From Sarcomyxa edulis (taxonomy: Eukaryota > Basidiomycota > Agaricomycetes > Agaricales > Mycenaceae), in the NCBI GenBank assembly GCA_009761415.1, contig QUOL01000001.1:1612001-1676000 (forward strand): a stretch of 64,000 bases of DNA. The letters are read 5' to 3'. Each line of letters opens with the position of its first letter. Within the stretch, counting starts at the first letter, position 1. Shown here in pieces: positions 46,404-57,500 of this stretch. The notes under the pieces were generated by a model. The model did no database searches and was not told the DNA's origin. It saw only the letters and a list, made by a program, of their open reading frames with translations. The position numbers and the translations under genes are program-made.

Positions 46404-48527
46404 ATGTTCACGCCCAACCACCAATGGTATCAATATCATTACGATAGCCGGAACGCAGCTCTGTTAGCTATATCTCTTCTCACTTTCACAGTGTACTGGC
46501 TGGTCTTGCGACCCGGCAACTTTCATCGAAATGCACCCCCAGCGGCGCACTCAGTTTTACCTATTGTTGGGTCACTTGGTTACTTTTCTCAACCTTGGAC
46601 ATTCTTCTCATCGGAGGGTCGACGCGTACGGGTCCGGTCAGCCAAGTCGAATCCTTATGGGGCATTTAGCTTCAACGTCGGGCGGCTCCTAGGCACGTGT
46701 TCTCATCCTAAATGTAATATCGATCGATTCTAATGAAGATTTGTCTCCTCGCAGGAGTAGGACTCACTGGAGAACGGGCTCGGGAGTTGTTCTATTCTTC
46801 TGCAAATCTGAACTTTGGTAAAGGCTACGCACTTCTGTTTGGAGGCTCGGTCAAAGTGGATGAGGTCAAAGAAGCCGCCGCAGATATAACGGACGTGGAC
46901 AGTGAAGACGTAGAGCCACTGTTGAAGAGGCTCAAACATCTTCTCAAGACCGAACATATCGATACAAGTAAGTCTTCTCATGTTTTCCCAGACTTCACCT
47001 AAAATCGAAACAGGTCTGCCATACCTTCTTGAGGATGTACAGTCTGAACTCGCGAAGATGGGGTCTTCTGGCGTCACAGATCCATTCGAGTCGATCTACC
47101 GGATAGTTTTTCTCTTGACTATCCGCATCCTCGGTACTGTCGAGCTTGCGGAAGACGCAGAGCGTCGAGAATCAGCCTTGAAATGCTTCGAAGGGGTTGC
47201 GAGCGGGATGTCTGCTTCTGCCATGTTGTTTCCTTGGCTGCCCACGCCTGCCAAATTAAAGAAAACCACGTCAGGTACGTCCAATTGCAAGATTTGACCT
47301 TTCCAACGTTGAATTCGGCTTCGTAGCTGCTCGCCTCTATCTCATGATACGAAGCATTGTGCAGGCACGAAAGAAGAACCAAAAACGCGCAGACGATGCC
47401 CTGCAATATTTGATCGTAAGCTTACATCATATATCTTTCTCGTGGGTTCTAAAGGAAAAGGATGTATAGGATAATGGAGACAGTATGGTCAAGATGATTG
47501 TCTTCATCTTGGGTGCTGTTTTGGCCGGTGCGTTCTGACGACATCGATGTGTATCTTATTCTAATGGCCCTGGTGACTCTAGGCCAGCTCAATACAGGGA
47601 TAAATGCAGCATGGATTTTATGCTGGTAGGCCTGTCTCCTTACCATATTGCAAGACCCCTTATCTCACGTACTATCATCTCTAGGCTGGGCTCTTCCCCT
47701 GAGTGGCTTGCCAAAGTTCGCACCGAAGTCGAGTCTGTCGGAGCCAAATATGGCAATCTAGAGGAGCCACTAGCTAAACAGCTTCAGTCGGTGCCCTTGG
47801 AGGCCTGGGAGAGCGAATTCCCCTTGATAGATGTGTGCCTCAAAGAGTCTATTCGGTCCGTGTATTGCCTCACTGAACGCTTCGTCGACTTCTAACTAAA
47901 CCACCATTGCAGCCTGACGATGAACGGAATTGCTCTGAGGTATAATGACAAGGCGGATATCCAAATAGGAGATTACATCGTGCCTAAGGACTCATTCGTG
48001 GTATGACTCGACATCATGTCGGAAAACTCAACTTACTGATGATGTCGTGAAGTCGTATGCTGTCGCTGACGTGCACCAAAACCCCGATATCTACACGAAA
48101 CCTCAAGACTGGGACCCAGCTCGTTTCTTACCGGGTAGAGAAGAAGACCAGAAAGCCAAATTTGGCTATGTCGGATGGGGCACAGGCAGGCATCCTTGTC
48201 TTGGTGAGAAGACTGCATTTTACAATGACTCGTTCACAACTGACTCGTTGTATACTTAGGTATGAAAGTATGCGTGAGCGTTTTTGCCCGTCTAGAATAT
48301 TGACTGATAAACCTCCACAGTTCGCGAAACTCGAACTGGCAATGATCGTCAGTTTCTTCATCGCGACATTTGAATGGGATGTCGTGCATGGCAGTGAAGC
48401 ACACGACCCTACTGCCTCCCCGTTGATGCTGTCTGAGCTACCAAAAATCAAGCTCGATGCGTCCTCGGCGGAGAAGCCTCCCAAATCTGAACGGCTAGCC
48501 CTAAGATATCGTAAACGGTCGGCTTGA
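46404..48527 (+). CDS. Cytochrome P450, first of three
   Basis: Membrane-bound haem monooxygenase of the ER. Start MFTPNHQWYQYHYDSRNAAL, then a hydrophobic anchor (LLAISLLTFTVYWLVL) and the Pro-rich hinge. An intron with GC donor (46693-46754) is needed to read GRLLGVGLTGERAREL. I-helix region is GAVLAGQLNTGINAAW, the K-helix ExxR is in CLKESIR, the PERF-like region is DWDPARFLPG, and the haem-binding loop is FGYVGWGTGRHPCLGMKFA with Cys ligand. An 8-nt microexon (48260-48267, GTATGAAA) supplies Gly-Met-Lys just after the Cys. The C-terminus ends RLALRYRKRSA at TGA 48525-48527. Substrate unknown. Confidence 0.9.
48260..48267 (+). other. 8-nt microexon (GTATGAAA) in the haem loop of the first P450
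   Basis: Between acceptor ATACTTAG and donor GTATGC. CTT G + GT ATG AAA + TTC GCG gives LGMKFAKLE, the normal residues after the P450 Cys. A single long intron would lose the frame. Confidence 0.85.
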
Positions 48528-48926
48528 ACGCGGATCACTCCTTTCATCTAGATTATAGATTATCTCCAAGTCGATGTAGAATGGTACACACGAATAATAG
48601 CTCCGCATCCAATATTAATCCGCATCGGCTGGATACCGATGGAAGACTTTAAGAGAGACCAAGGGCATTGATATAAAACAAGTCATAACAACCCAATGCC
48701 GAATCTCCTTACTAGGATCGAAGCCCGCCGATTGCAAAGTCAAGAAACGCGACGGGTTTACAGCTATAGTGGATACGTAGGCAAAACCAATGCACTACCG
48801 TACGTGTGCTCCGATCGGACAAACAATCAGAGTGATGCACACCATCACAGAGAATCTCGTCGCCGTGGCATCAATGACTTGGGCGCTATTTGTTATGATG
48901 GAATAAATTACACGTGGCTACGAGTA
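48528..48926. other. Intergenic region between convergent P450 genes
   Basis: 3' flanks of two convergent P450 genes. A 300-nt plus-strand ORF (48696-48995) overlaps the second P450's last exon and has no family features; I do not accept it as a gene. Confidence 0.55.
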
Positions 48927-50847
48927 CTATGTTCTGCATGTAAAGGTCAACTTCGCCGTTGGGCTAGGGACGGTGAAAAGGTTGAAGGAGAATAATTTGG
49001 GTTTGTGTGGCGTTCCTGGAGGGAAGGAAAGGTTGTAGTTGAGCAGGATCTCAGCCAATATGACCTTGATCTCTAGTGCGGCGCTGGGCAGCATTCAGTG
49101 TTCAAAATAAGCTCGAGTGAATGAGAGAGGAAGCTTACAAGAAGCGACCGGGACATGCATGTTTCCCTACTCCGAACAGTACATAGTCATTGCTCAATGT
49201 CGTGAAAGAGTGTTTCGCGTCACTGATTCCTGGGCTACTTTTACGCAGCTTCGAGAATCGGAAAGGATCAAACACCTCAGGGTCATCGTAAGTGTCAGGA
49301 TTATGGTGCATGACTCTCGGAGGAATCGCCACGACGCTCCCTTGAGGAATGACAGTCCCGTCAGCGATCACGGCGTCTCGGAGGGTAAGCCTCGACGACC
49401 CAACTATCATCACAGGGCATCAGTAATGTCCAGAATGCAATGTGACATGGAGAACATACCTGCGAAGAGAGGGTGGAAACGACCGATCTCTTTGAGCAAA
49501 GAGTCCAGCTTATAGAACTTGCCCACTGCGGCCTTGTTACAAACCCCTCCTTCGGCCTCAATTGCTGCTTCTACTTCGGATCTAATCTCTTGAATTTGCT
49601 CCGGCGATAGGCTCGCCAACTCAAAGAGTGAATGAGTAAGGAAGATACCTCTGTTGGCCGTGCATTTCAGTAATAATATGGTCGGGAAGATAGTGGATAA
49701 ACGAACGTCGTATGAATGGAAGCGATGTTCAAGTGAACTACTCGGACTGCAAGTTTTTCTGGATGCGTGATTTCGTCTTCGGGTGCATACTTGATCAATA
49801 GATCGGTGATGGTTTGTGGGTTATCCTGAATTCGATGTCAGCGCCGGAGTGATACTCTTATGAATGTGAATCTGTCATGCCTGCTGCGCATATTGTATAC
49901 GTGATTCGATGTAAGGTTTGACAAGGTGCACAGCTTCTGTTTTGCTTCCAAGAATCAATGAAAGCGATTTATAGACTAGCCTACGAAGCGGTATAAGCCA
50001 AAGACAGAAATACGCCCGAATTGTCACTTACGGTTTCATGGATTGCGGGAACCAATTCAAGAATTGGGACATAGGTATTACTTGCTCCGCGAGACTGACC
50101 TGACGACGAAGGAAAATCTTGTCTCGACATCCTGGCGCCCCGATCATAGCCCTATTGCTGACGCGTGCAACAAGGTGGACCATGGTGTCGAACAGGGGCA
50201 CAGTAGAAGATGCTGATGGATCTACGTGTCAGTCTTTGAGCGTTTTATTGAAGCTCGAATGACCACTCACGCAAATCTTTGGTCTGAAGAATGTCGGGCA
50301 AAGCTAGCTGGGTTTCTTCAAGAACTTCTGGCACCAGCGATGTCAACGCCTTTGTCAAGTCTGAACGTAATATAGTCTCGAGGTGATACGGATTGCTGAC
50401 AATGTCGCCGAACATCACTTTCACTTGGAACAGCTACAGTAGAAAGAATGAGATAAAACGACATCTAAATGAAAAGAGCTGGATCCAACCTTCTCGGCAT
50501 TGAGGGGGGCGTTGAACTACAGTATGTTCTATCAGTGCCAAATTTGGGGACTTTTCGATGATGACGAGGCGTACCACCGAATCATCCGATTTGCGAATCA
50601 ACTCCACGTTTTCTGGGCCAAGTACAACGACCTGACCACTCATGGTGGGGAATATGAAAGGTTTCCCTCCGAATTGTTTGCAGCCCTCGTCGACGAGGCC
50701 ATTACTGTCCAATACAGATCGAATGACTGTCCAAGCGTAGCCAAATGGTCCTGGTCTTCCCACACGAGGCAAGTTGGTTTTATTCCGCGATGATAAGTGA
50801 GAAACAAAAGCGATTAACGCAATGATTGCAATAGCTTCAGTCAGCAT
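48927..50847 (-). CDS. Cytochrome P450, second of three
   Basis: ER P450 transcribed leftward. The N-terminal anchor is MLTEAIAIIALIAFVSHL. A 27-nt exon (50490-50516) encodes FNAPLNAEK between two introns. The K-helix ExxR is in LDSLLKEIGR, the PERF region DPEVFDPFRFSKL, and the haem loop VLFGVGKHACPGRFL with Cys ligand. The last exon encodes ALEIKVILAEILLNYNLSF and ends at TAG 48927-48929. The haem loop uses GKHACPG, as in many fungal P450s of the ent-kaurene-oxidase-like clan. About ten short introns. It lies head-to-head with the third P450 (671 bp between starts). Confidence 0.88.
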
Positions 50848-51518
50848 GCTTTAAGAGAAGATCAAAAGTTGGGACAAGAAGTCGAGGGACTGACAGAATT
50901 AAAAGAGCATCACGGCATCCAAGTGCTAGCCACGCAATGTTCAGGATGGTCCAGTCAAGATACGCTGATTGTTCACGAAAGATTAGGGTCTTGGCTGCTG
51001 CTGAGCATGGATCGGAAAATTGAATCCGGAGATCTGAGACATAACGACGAGTGGCACTGTATAGTTCTCCGCTGCAACTAGAGTGCCATATAAGGAGACT
51101 GATTGATCGCAGGCTCAGATAACTATCAGTTGCGCCCGAGGTATAGCGGTGGCAGTGCAAAATAAAAGATGTGACTGTCATTGACAACGCGACGCGATGC
51201 ACTATCACGAGATCTGTTGTCTCATGTTTACTAAGCGCCTCCGTGAGATCTCGATCTCGATCTCCTTTAATTAGTCCTTCCAGATGCAGTTGTTCCGGTC
51301 ATCCTGCTCATGCAAGTCCATGTTCAGAGATGCAACGACTGAGCAACGATTGGAGCCCTAGTCTGATAATCACACTTCGACATCTCTTCAATCAGAGACT
51401 CGCAGTTTCGGATCGCAAACATACGTCTCTCATGTCTTGTCTCCTTTAGGTGAACCGAATCCATAAAACGCTATGGTGCTCGGATGGAGCAATCTCATTT
51501 TACCCTTTGCTCCTCAAG
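50848..51518. promoter_or_regulatory. Divergent promoter region of P450 genes two and three
   Basis: 671 bp between two P450 start codons. Minus-strand ORF 50837-51208 and plus-strand ORFs here lack family signatures. The last 100 bp before the third P450 are T/C-rich. Shared regulation is inferred from arrangement. Confidence 0.5.
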
Positions 51519-53470
51519 ATGCTGGACTACATTCGTTATAATCTTTTATTTCAACTTTCCCTTTTCTCTCTGACCCTTCTAGGTCTTTTCTCTGTCCTTT
51601 TCCTCTTTCTCTTCGTCGTTTCGAGCTTGAAAGCTAGCAAAGAGCATGCCAGTGTTCCTACATCTCTGCCCTGGATTGGCAAGGAGGACCAGCTGTTCTC
51701 TTCCATCAGGTCTAACTTCAGAGGGCTGGTAAGCTCGGTCAAACTTTTCACAAGTGGTTATCGCAAAGTGAGTCTGTTTTGCTGGCCAAGTCGATGGGCA
51801 CTGACTTTTACTCTTCCTCAAGTATTCTAAGATTGACCAAACCTTTGTTGTGCCTACTTGGACGAAAGGTCCTCAGGTCATTGTGCCTCCTGCGCTCGGA
51901 AATTGGATCGCCTCGCGACCCGATGCCATACTCAATGCTAAGGATTGCACCTTCGACACCGGTAAATAGTCATGTTCTCCACTTCCGTCCATCATCTGAC
52001 CTCCTCTCAGCACAGTTCACTTACACTGTCGGTCACCCCGAGATCACTCAGAATGACATGATCGATCTGTTAATCAAACGCGAACTTACTCGCACCATCG
52101 GGTCCCTAAATAACGAGATCCTAGAAGAAATCGATTCGTCTATGGAAATGTTGTTCGGCCTCGATAATCAATGGAAAGAGGTCGGCGTGTTTGACAGTCT
52201 CACTCGAACCGTTGGACGAGCCGCCAATCGTGTATTCGTTGGAAAGGAACTATGTGAGTTGTCATTGCATCATGGATACTATCATCGCTCAACGGATACC
52301 AGGCAGCAATATGGATTTCGTTATGGCCGGTGTCCGCTTTGCCAGAGACATTTCAGTCAGCAGCTATATTCTCCACCTATTCCCGAAGTTCTTGAAACCG
52401 TGCGTACACGATCTTCTCATCCCTTACTGAGAGATGTACGTATTGAGAATTCTTTTGTGTGTTTTATAGCGCTGTAGCCTGGTTTGCAACGATGCCCAAT
52501 CGTCGCAACTCTGGTATTGCCATGAAATATCTCCAGCCTCTCATTCAAGAGCGCGTTGAAAGCATGACTCGCAAACAGAACGACCCGACCTTTGCATATG
52601 AAGAGCCCGTACGTCATGTTTCAACTCCGAATGAGACTCGAGATTGACTGATAAATGGCCTTCAGAACGATTTCATCACCTGGATGGTTCGCGAGTCTTT
52701 CAAGAGGAACACTTATGACGAACGTTCTGTCTACGCACTGGCATACCGTGTCGTTCTCCTCAACTTTGCCGCTATCACCACGTCAACTATTATGGCTACA
52801 AACGCGCTGCTCGATATATTCAGTTCCCCAGATTCAGATACAATCATCGCTGCCCTTCGTGAAGAAGCCTCCCGTGTTCTAGCTGAACACAACGGCGAAT
52901 GGACAAAAGCTGCGGTCGCAAAGCTGCACCGCCTGGATAGTGCCATCAGAGAAAGCGCCCGCATCTCAGGCGTTGGAGGTACGGCGCTAGCACGAAAGGT
53001 TAGATCTGACGATGGCATCACTCTACCAAACGGAGTCTGGCTTCCAAAAGGTGCAATCGTCGGAGTATCCATGGATGGCATTCACTTCGACGAAGCCTTC
53101 TATGACAGAGTGACAGAGTTCGATGCGTTCAGATTCTCGCGACACAGGGAAGAGCCTGCTCAAGCCGATGAAAAGCCACGGGTTAACGAGGATCTCGTTA
53201 CAACCTCGATGCATTGGCTTCCGTTCTCTCATGGCATCCATGCATGGTGAGCCTGATCTTTCTATCCACGAGTATGCATCTAACGTCGTCCGCACCAGTC
53301 CCGGCCGATTCTTCGCTGCAAATAATATCAAGATCATCCTTGCACATCTCCTCCTTAATTACGATGTGCAACCCTTCCAGTCCAGGCCCCCCAATATCTC
53401 GCTGGGCGACATTTCAGTGGTCCCTGTAAAGGCTACAATGATGATAAGACGCCGCGAGATCAAGACGTAG
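51519..53470 (+). CDS. Cytochrome P450, third of three
   Basis: ER P450. Start MLDYIRYNLLFQLSLFSLTL, with a long hydrophobic anchor (FLFLFVVSSL). Spliced exons include TWTKGPQVIVPPALGNWIA, MDFVMAGVRFARDISVSSY and VVLLNFAAITTSTIMATNAL (I-helix). ExxR is in LDSAIRESAR, then EFDAFRFSRHR. The haem loop is LPFSHGIHACPGRFFAANN, and the Cys codon itself is split (TG|T) by an intron at about 53248-53300. It ends MMIRRREIKT at TAG 53468-53470. The tail IILAHLLLNYDVQPF resembles that of the second P450, so the two may be paralogues. Substrate unknown. Confidence 0.9.
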
Positions 53471-53886
53471 GTTGGTATTCACCGTCCTGGCCGATGAACA
53501 TGTAGATCTGTATAGACTTTAGTACATCTTTATTTATTTTTAATTCTTTGCATAGTCGTAGAATGAGAGAATCAACAAATTTATACATCGCACCACCGTT
53601 AAAATTACGCGCGTCAACTTGGAAGACAATATTCTAAACTAGAGTGAATGTAAGGCGGGGACCGGGTTATAACAGATACAGTGTGTGGATCCACGAAAAA
53701 AAATGAAAATGACCTGGAAGACAACGAATAAGATAGAAGAATGTAACGAGGAAGGATATGATACAAGAGTGAAATGGTATACTCCGAACAAATGATTGGA
53801 TGAAACGGCAGATGAGAAAAAAATCTTCGACGTTTACTTCAGCGCAACGGTCCACAATAGAAAAGTGACCGCCTGCCACCTACCAG
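53471..53886. other. Intergenic region between convergent genes
   Basis: A/T-rich 3' flanks of the third P450 and the hydrolase gene. No supported feature. Confidence 0.55.
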
Positions 53887-56800
53887 TCACCAAAACTCTC
53901 TGATACGCTCTAGGACCTCGACCACAACGCTACTCTTGTACATCAACCCATGGTCTGCACCCTTGACAACTTTGACCGAACACCGATCTTCGCCCATGTT
54001 ACGTTCCATCCATCGCACAGCATTCTCTGCGATCTTTTCGTCGTGATCCCCATACCACACCCGTACTTTATGGGGGTATGCTGAGTAGGAAAAGCCCCAC
54101 GAATGATTCTCATGGTTGAGAATTTGCAATAAGTCGTTGTGTGTGCCTTTCGCAGATTCAGAATGCGACGCTGCGATAAGCGCGTTTCCAAGTGTGATTT
54201 GATATCCATTACCAGGAGCACTGCTTACAAGAGGCGAAGCAGGTGTACTAGGTACGGGCGAGCTTTGGATTGACAGTGTCGTCGTTCGGGCAGAGGTAAA
54301 CGAGATCGACCTACGGCCGCCTGAACGGGCGTACAAGCCATGAGAGTCTGGAGAGTCATGTTTTTCCGGTGTCGACGGAAAGGGTTCTCCTGTTGTTGAT
54401 GACCCCTCTGATACTAAAGATCTCATCCAGCTCAGATCTTCCAACCCGAGGCCCATTTCGAATTGTAACGGTGGGGAAATCGGGAGTGAACCCGGCGATT
54501 CCCATTTCTTCGACGCTGTATAAGAAGTCGGAGAGGAAGAGGCAGATTTGCCTTTCAGCGAACCCATAGACCTCAACGCCTTCAGTCGTCTCCCAGTGGT
54601 AGGTTTACTTTCCGTGGGCGACTGAGGCTGAGAACTAGATGAACTGCCCTTCAGATTCAATCTCTCCAAGAAACCTTTGGATGTTTTTCGCTTGTTGACA
54701 GATATCTTGCTCTCGCTACCTGCGCGGCGGGGTGGGGAGCGACTTTCCGCTCCCAAGGTGCTTCGGCTCTCGAACCGTCCATCGAAGTCCTCGAGATCGT
54801 CGTATTCACTGAAATTACTCGATGCCATACTTGGTCGCGGTCGACTTTCCCCAGCAGAGGATGTGTGATTGTTCTTCTGCGGTGGTGAGGCATGGCGATT
54901 TGGCATCGATTTCGAATGGGTCTGAGCATCGTAGCCTATACCTTCCCATGCTATAGTGGGCGGCTTGCCGATCATCCATGCTTGCACTTTCCACTCAGCT
55001 GCTTGAGCAGTCTTCAAGATACCATTCGGCACATACTTGAGCCACTTGTACGATCCTGAGGAGTATCGATGCGTTAAGTGAAGACAGTACATGATCAAGA
55101 ATAACGACACGTACCACCTTCACTTCCACCTACCCACGGAGCTAATAAGCAAATTTCTCCATGTATTCGGTCGCGAAGCTTATTTGCGAACGAGAGTGCG
55201 TAAGGTGCACCCGCAGAATGGGCCATGACGCTACACTTTTGAATGTGCAGCAAGTCCAGGATCTCTTCCACCACAGAGGCCCATTGTATTATACCTTTCG
55301 CTGTTTTCTCTCGAGGCTCAGTACGACCCAGCCCCCATCTGCAGGATTGTTTACCAAAAAATTACATCCTATAACAGAAATGACATACCGATCGATAGTG
55401 ATAAGTCTCAGGCCCAGACACTCTGCCATCTCATCATACAGCCCCATGATATGTCGCACACAGCCTAGCCCTAGGAATACAATGACGGGAATCCCGGAAG
55501 GACTACCCAAGTCGGAAAGGCTGACAGTAAGAGGATTGTCCAGGGAAGCGTGTGGGGAGCGGGTGAGTTTCAACAGAGTGGTCAACCGTGGAGATCGAAG
55601 GTATTGAGCGACAGCTTGAGATGGAGTGGTGGGTCTATTCATTGTGATGAAAGTTGGCGAACTAAGAGGAGAATGTGGTGGACAGTAGCTAGATGCAGAG
55701 GAAGAGTATATGGATGTCCCAGTGTAAGGTTCTGAACGAGGGGAGAGGATACTGAGACCGCAGTCTGATACAACCGACATACGTTTGTTGAGAAAATGAG
55801 CAGGCTGAAGAGGTGGCGCGGGTTTCAAGACGGTCTGATTTCGCAGAGTGCGCTGGACTTCATCGGCAATGCTATCGATAGACGATCGGGATAGCATGTC
55901 CGCTTCTTCGTCTGCACCAAGGGCCTCTGGTTCTGATTCAGGTTCTTCTTGAACAGTACCATGCCCATGGCTGTGAGCGTATACTGAAGAATTTCTAGCT
56001 GTGGATGGTCTCGAACGCACTTGCCCCTCTGAGGGAGCGTGGATACGGATGATTTCAGAGATTGATGGAGCAACACTTTTTCGTTTGTCCAACGAAAATG
56101 TGGTCAGAGGACGGGTGAATGGGTCTGAATTTGTGGGGCTTGGAGTACTATTATCCCGCGGTGGGTGTGAGGAGTGAGTGGAGACAGTGATAGTGGAATT
56201 GGATGTAGTGCGAGAGGATGTCGGACGTCGACTTTGCTGTCGACGAGAACGAGTAGGTGTACGCGTGGTATCGTCCTCGTCCCCAGAACTGCCAGACTGC
56301 GGCTCTTTTCGTCTTCGAATCTTGCCACCCCCTAGTACAACGCCAGGTGGTGGTGTGGGTAACGGAGGTAGATAGAGAGGATGATGTCCAGGGATTCCGA
56401 ATCGTGCGCGATTAGACAGACTAGTGCCTCCGCCGATGATATCATCCCCGCCATTCATACCATCGACCAATGCATCCATACTCTCTACTCCGGACACAGG
56501 GGCAGCTACTACGAATGGGAACTCTTCGTACGAGCCTCTAAAAGAGGTAATGTCTATCGGGGTGTGTGGAGGATCTGTGCGCGTCTGAGACGAAGAACCA
56601 GAGAATCGGAGAGTGGGGACGGATGATTCGCTCCACTTGGGCCTGCTCGAGGGGCCTGTCCTTGATCGCGTGCGGGAATATAACTTTGGGGTCTGGTCAC
56701 CACCGAAAGGACCGTCGTCTGACGTCTCAAATGATGGAAATGCATAGGTTTCCCCTACATCCTGTTCTTTTCGAATTTTCCCAGGACTCTTGCGGGACGG

Positions 56801-57073
56801 AGGATCCGTTCGTGACGGGGAGGTTCGACGGGTTTCGCGTGTCTTGGATTTGGATGGCCGGGTGTTAGGGCTCGTACTGGGTCTGGGATATACATCAAAG
56901 TAAGTCTGCTTCGAGGGTCCTGAGGAGTCTTGGGCGTAGGGATCCAATACTGCGGTTGGCTTGTCTTTTTCGCGCCGTAAGGACATGTACGAGATACTTT
57001 TACGTGGTACACGGTGAGGATTAGCAGAACTTGAGCCAGCCAACATCTGGGGACGGGATATGACGGATTGCAT
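53887..57073 (-). CDS. Alpha/beta hydrolase fold protein with long disordered N-terminus and internal insert
   Basis: Start MQSVISRPQMLAGSSSANPH. About 490 residues of Ser/Arg/Pro-rich disordered sequence precede the fold. The hydrolase begins near VIVFLGLGCVRHIMGLYDEM (oxyanion region) and LRLITIDR, then GWGRTEPREKT, and after introns near 55380-55320 the nucleophile elbow CSVMAHSAGAPYALSFANKL (Ser in A-H-S-A-G). A further disordered insert of some 200 residues lies in the lid position (about 54890-54200). The Asp is in VRVWYGDHDEKIAENAV and the His in GADHGLMYKSS. It ends VLERIREFW at TGA 53887-53889. The triad is intact, so an active esterase/lipase-like enzyme is likely; the substrate is unknown. 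The internal insert is unusual. Confidence 0.82.
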
Positions 57074-57500
57074 GAAGAATGATTGGTGAGATACGGGAGG
57101 GGTATTCGATGACTAGTGAATGAAAGAGCGGCGCGTCGAGGGCAAATATTATAGAGACAATTTTAGTGAGCGTGGGGGTACGAGTCTAGTAGAAGATAGC
57201 TTGGGCCGAGGTTAAGGAGTTGCGCATCGACACAAGAAGAGTTGTTGCTGGGAAGTGAAAAACGAAGAATGAGGAGTGACTACCCCATATAGATACGGAA
57301 TGTGAGTATATTATGTCTTCAGAGTTCTGAACAGTATGACCTCAATTGCAACTATATATACACGGATACACGTATCATATGGACTACAGCAAGGCACACT
57401 ACTACGACGAGTCCGCTACGATGCAATGCGATGCGACTAAATCGTTGTTAGACCAACAGTCGAATCCCAGACTTCGAGATGAGGAACTTACCCTAGGTAT
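57074..57500. other. Intergenic region, 5' of the hydrolase gene
   Basis: 427 bp of promoter for the hydrolase and 3' flank of the F-box-like gene. Plus-strand ORF 57346-57558 has no family features. Nothing else seen. Confidence 0.5.

Noticed and set aside
48696..48995. Plus-strand ORF of 99 residues between P450 genes
   Set aside because: Overlaps the last exon of the minus-strand P450, Arg-rich with no family signature, and no promoter or splice context.
55161..55607. Plus-strand ORF opposite the hydrolase gene
   Set aside because: Antisense to conserved hydrolase exons, no family features.
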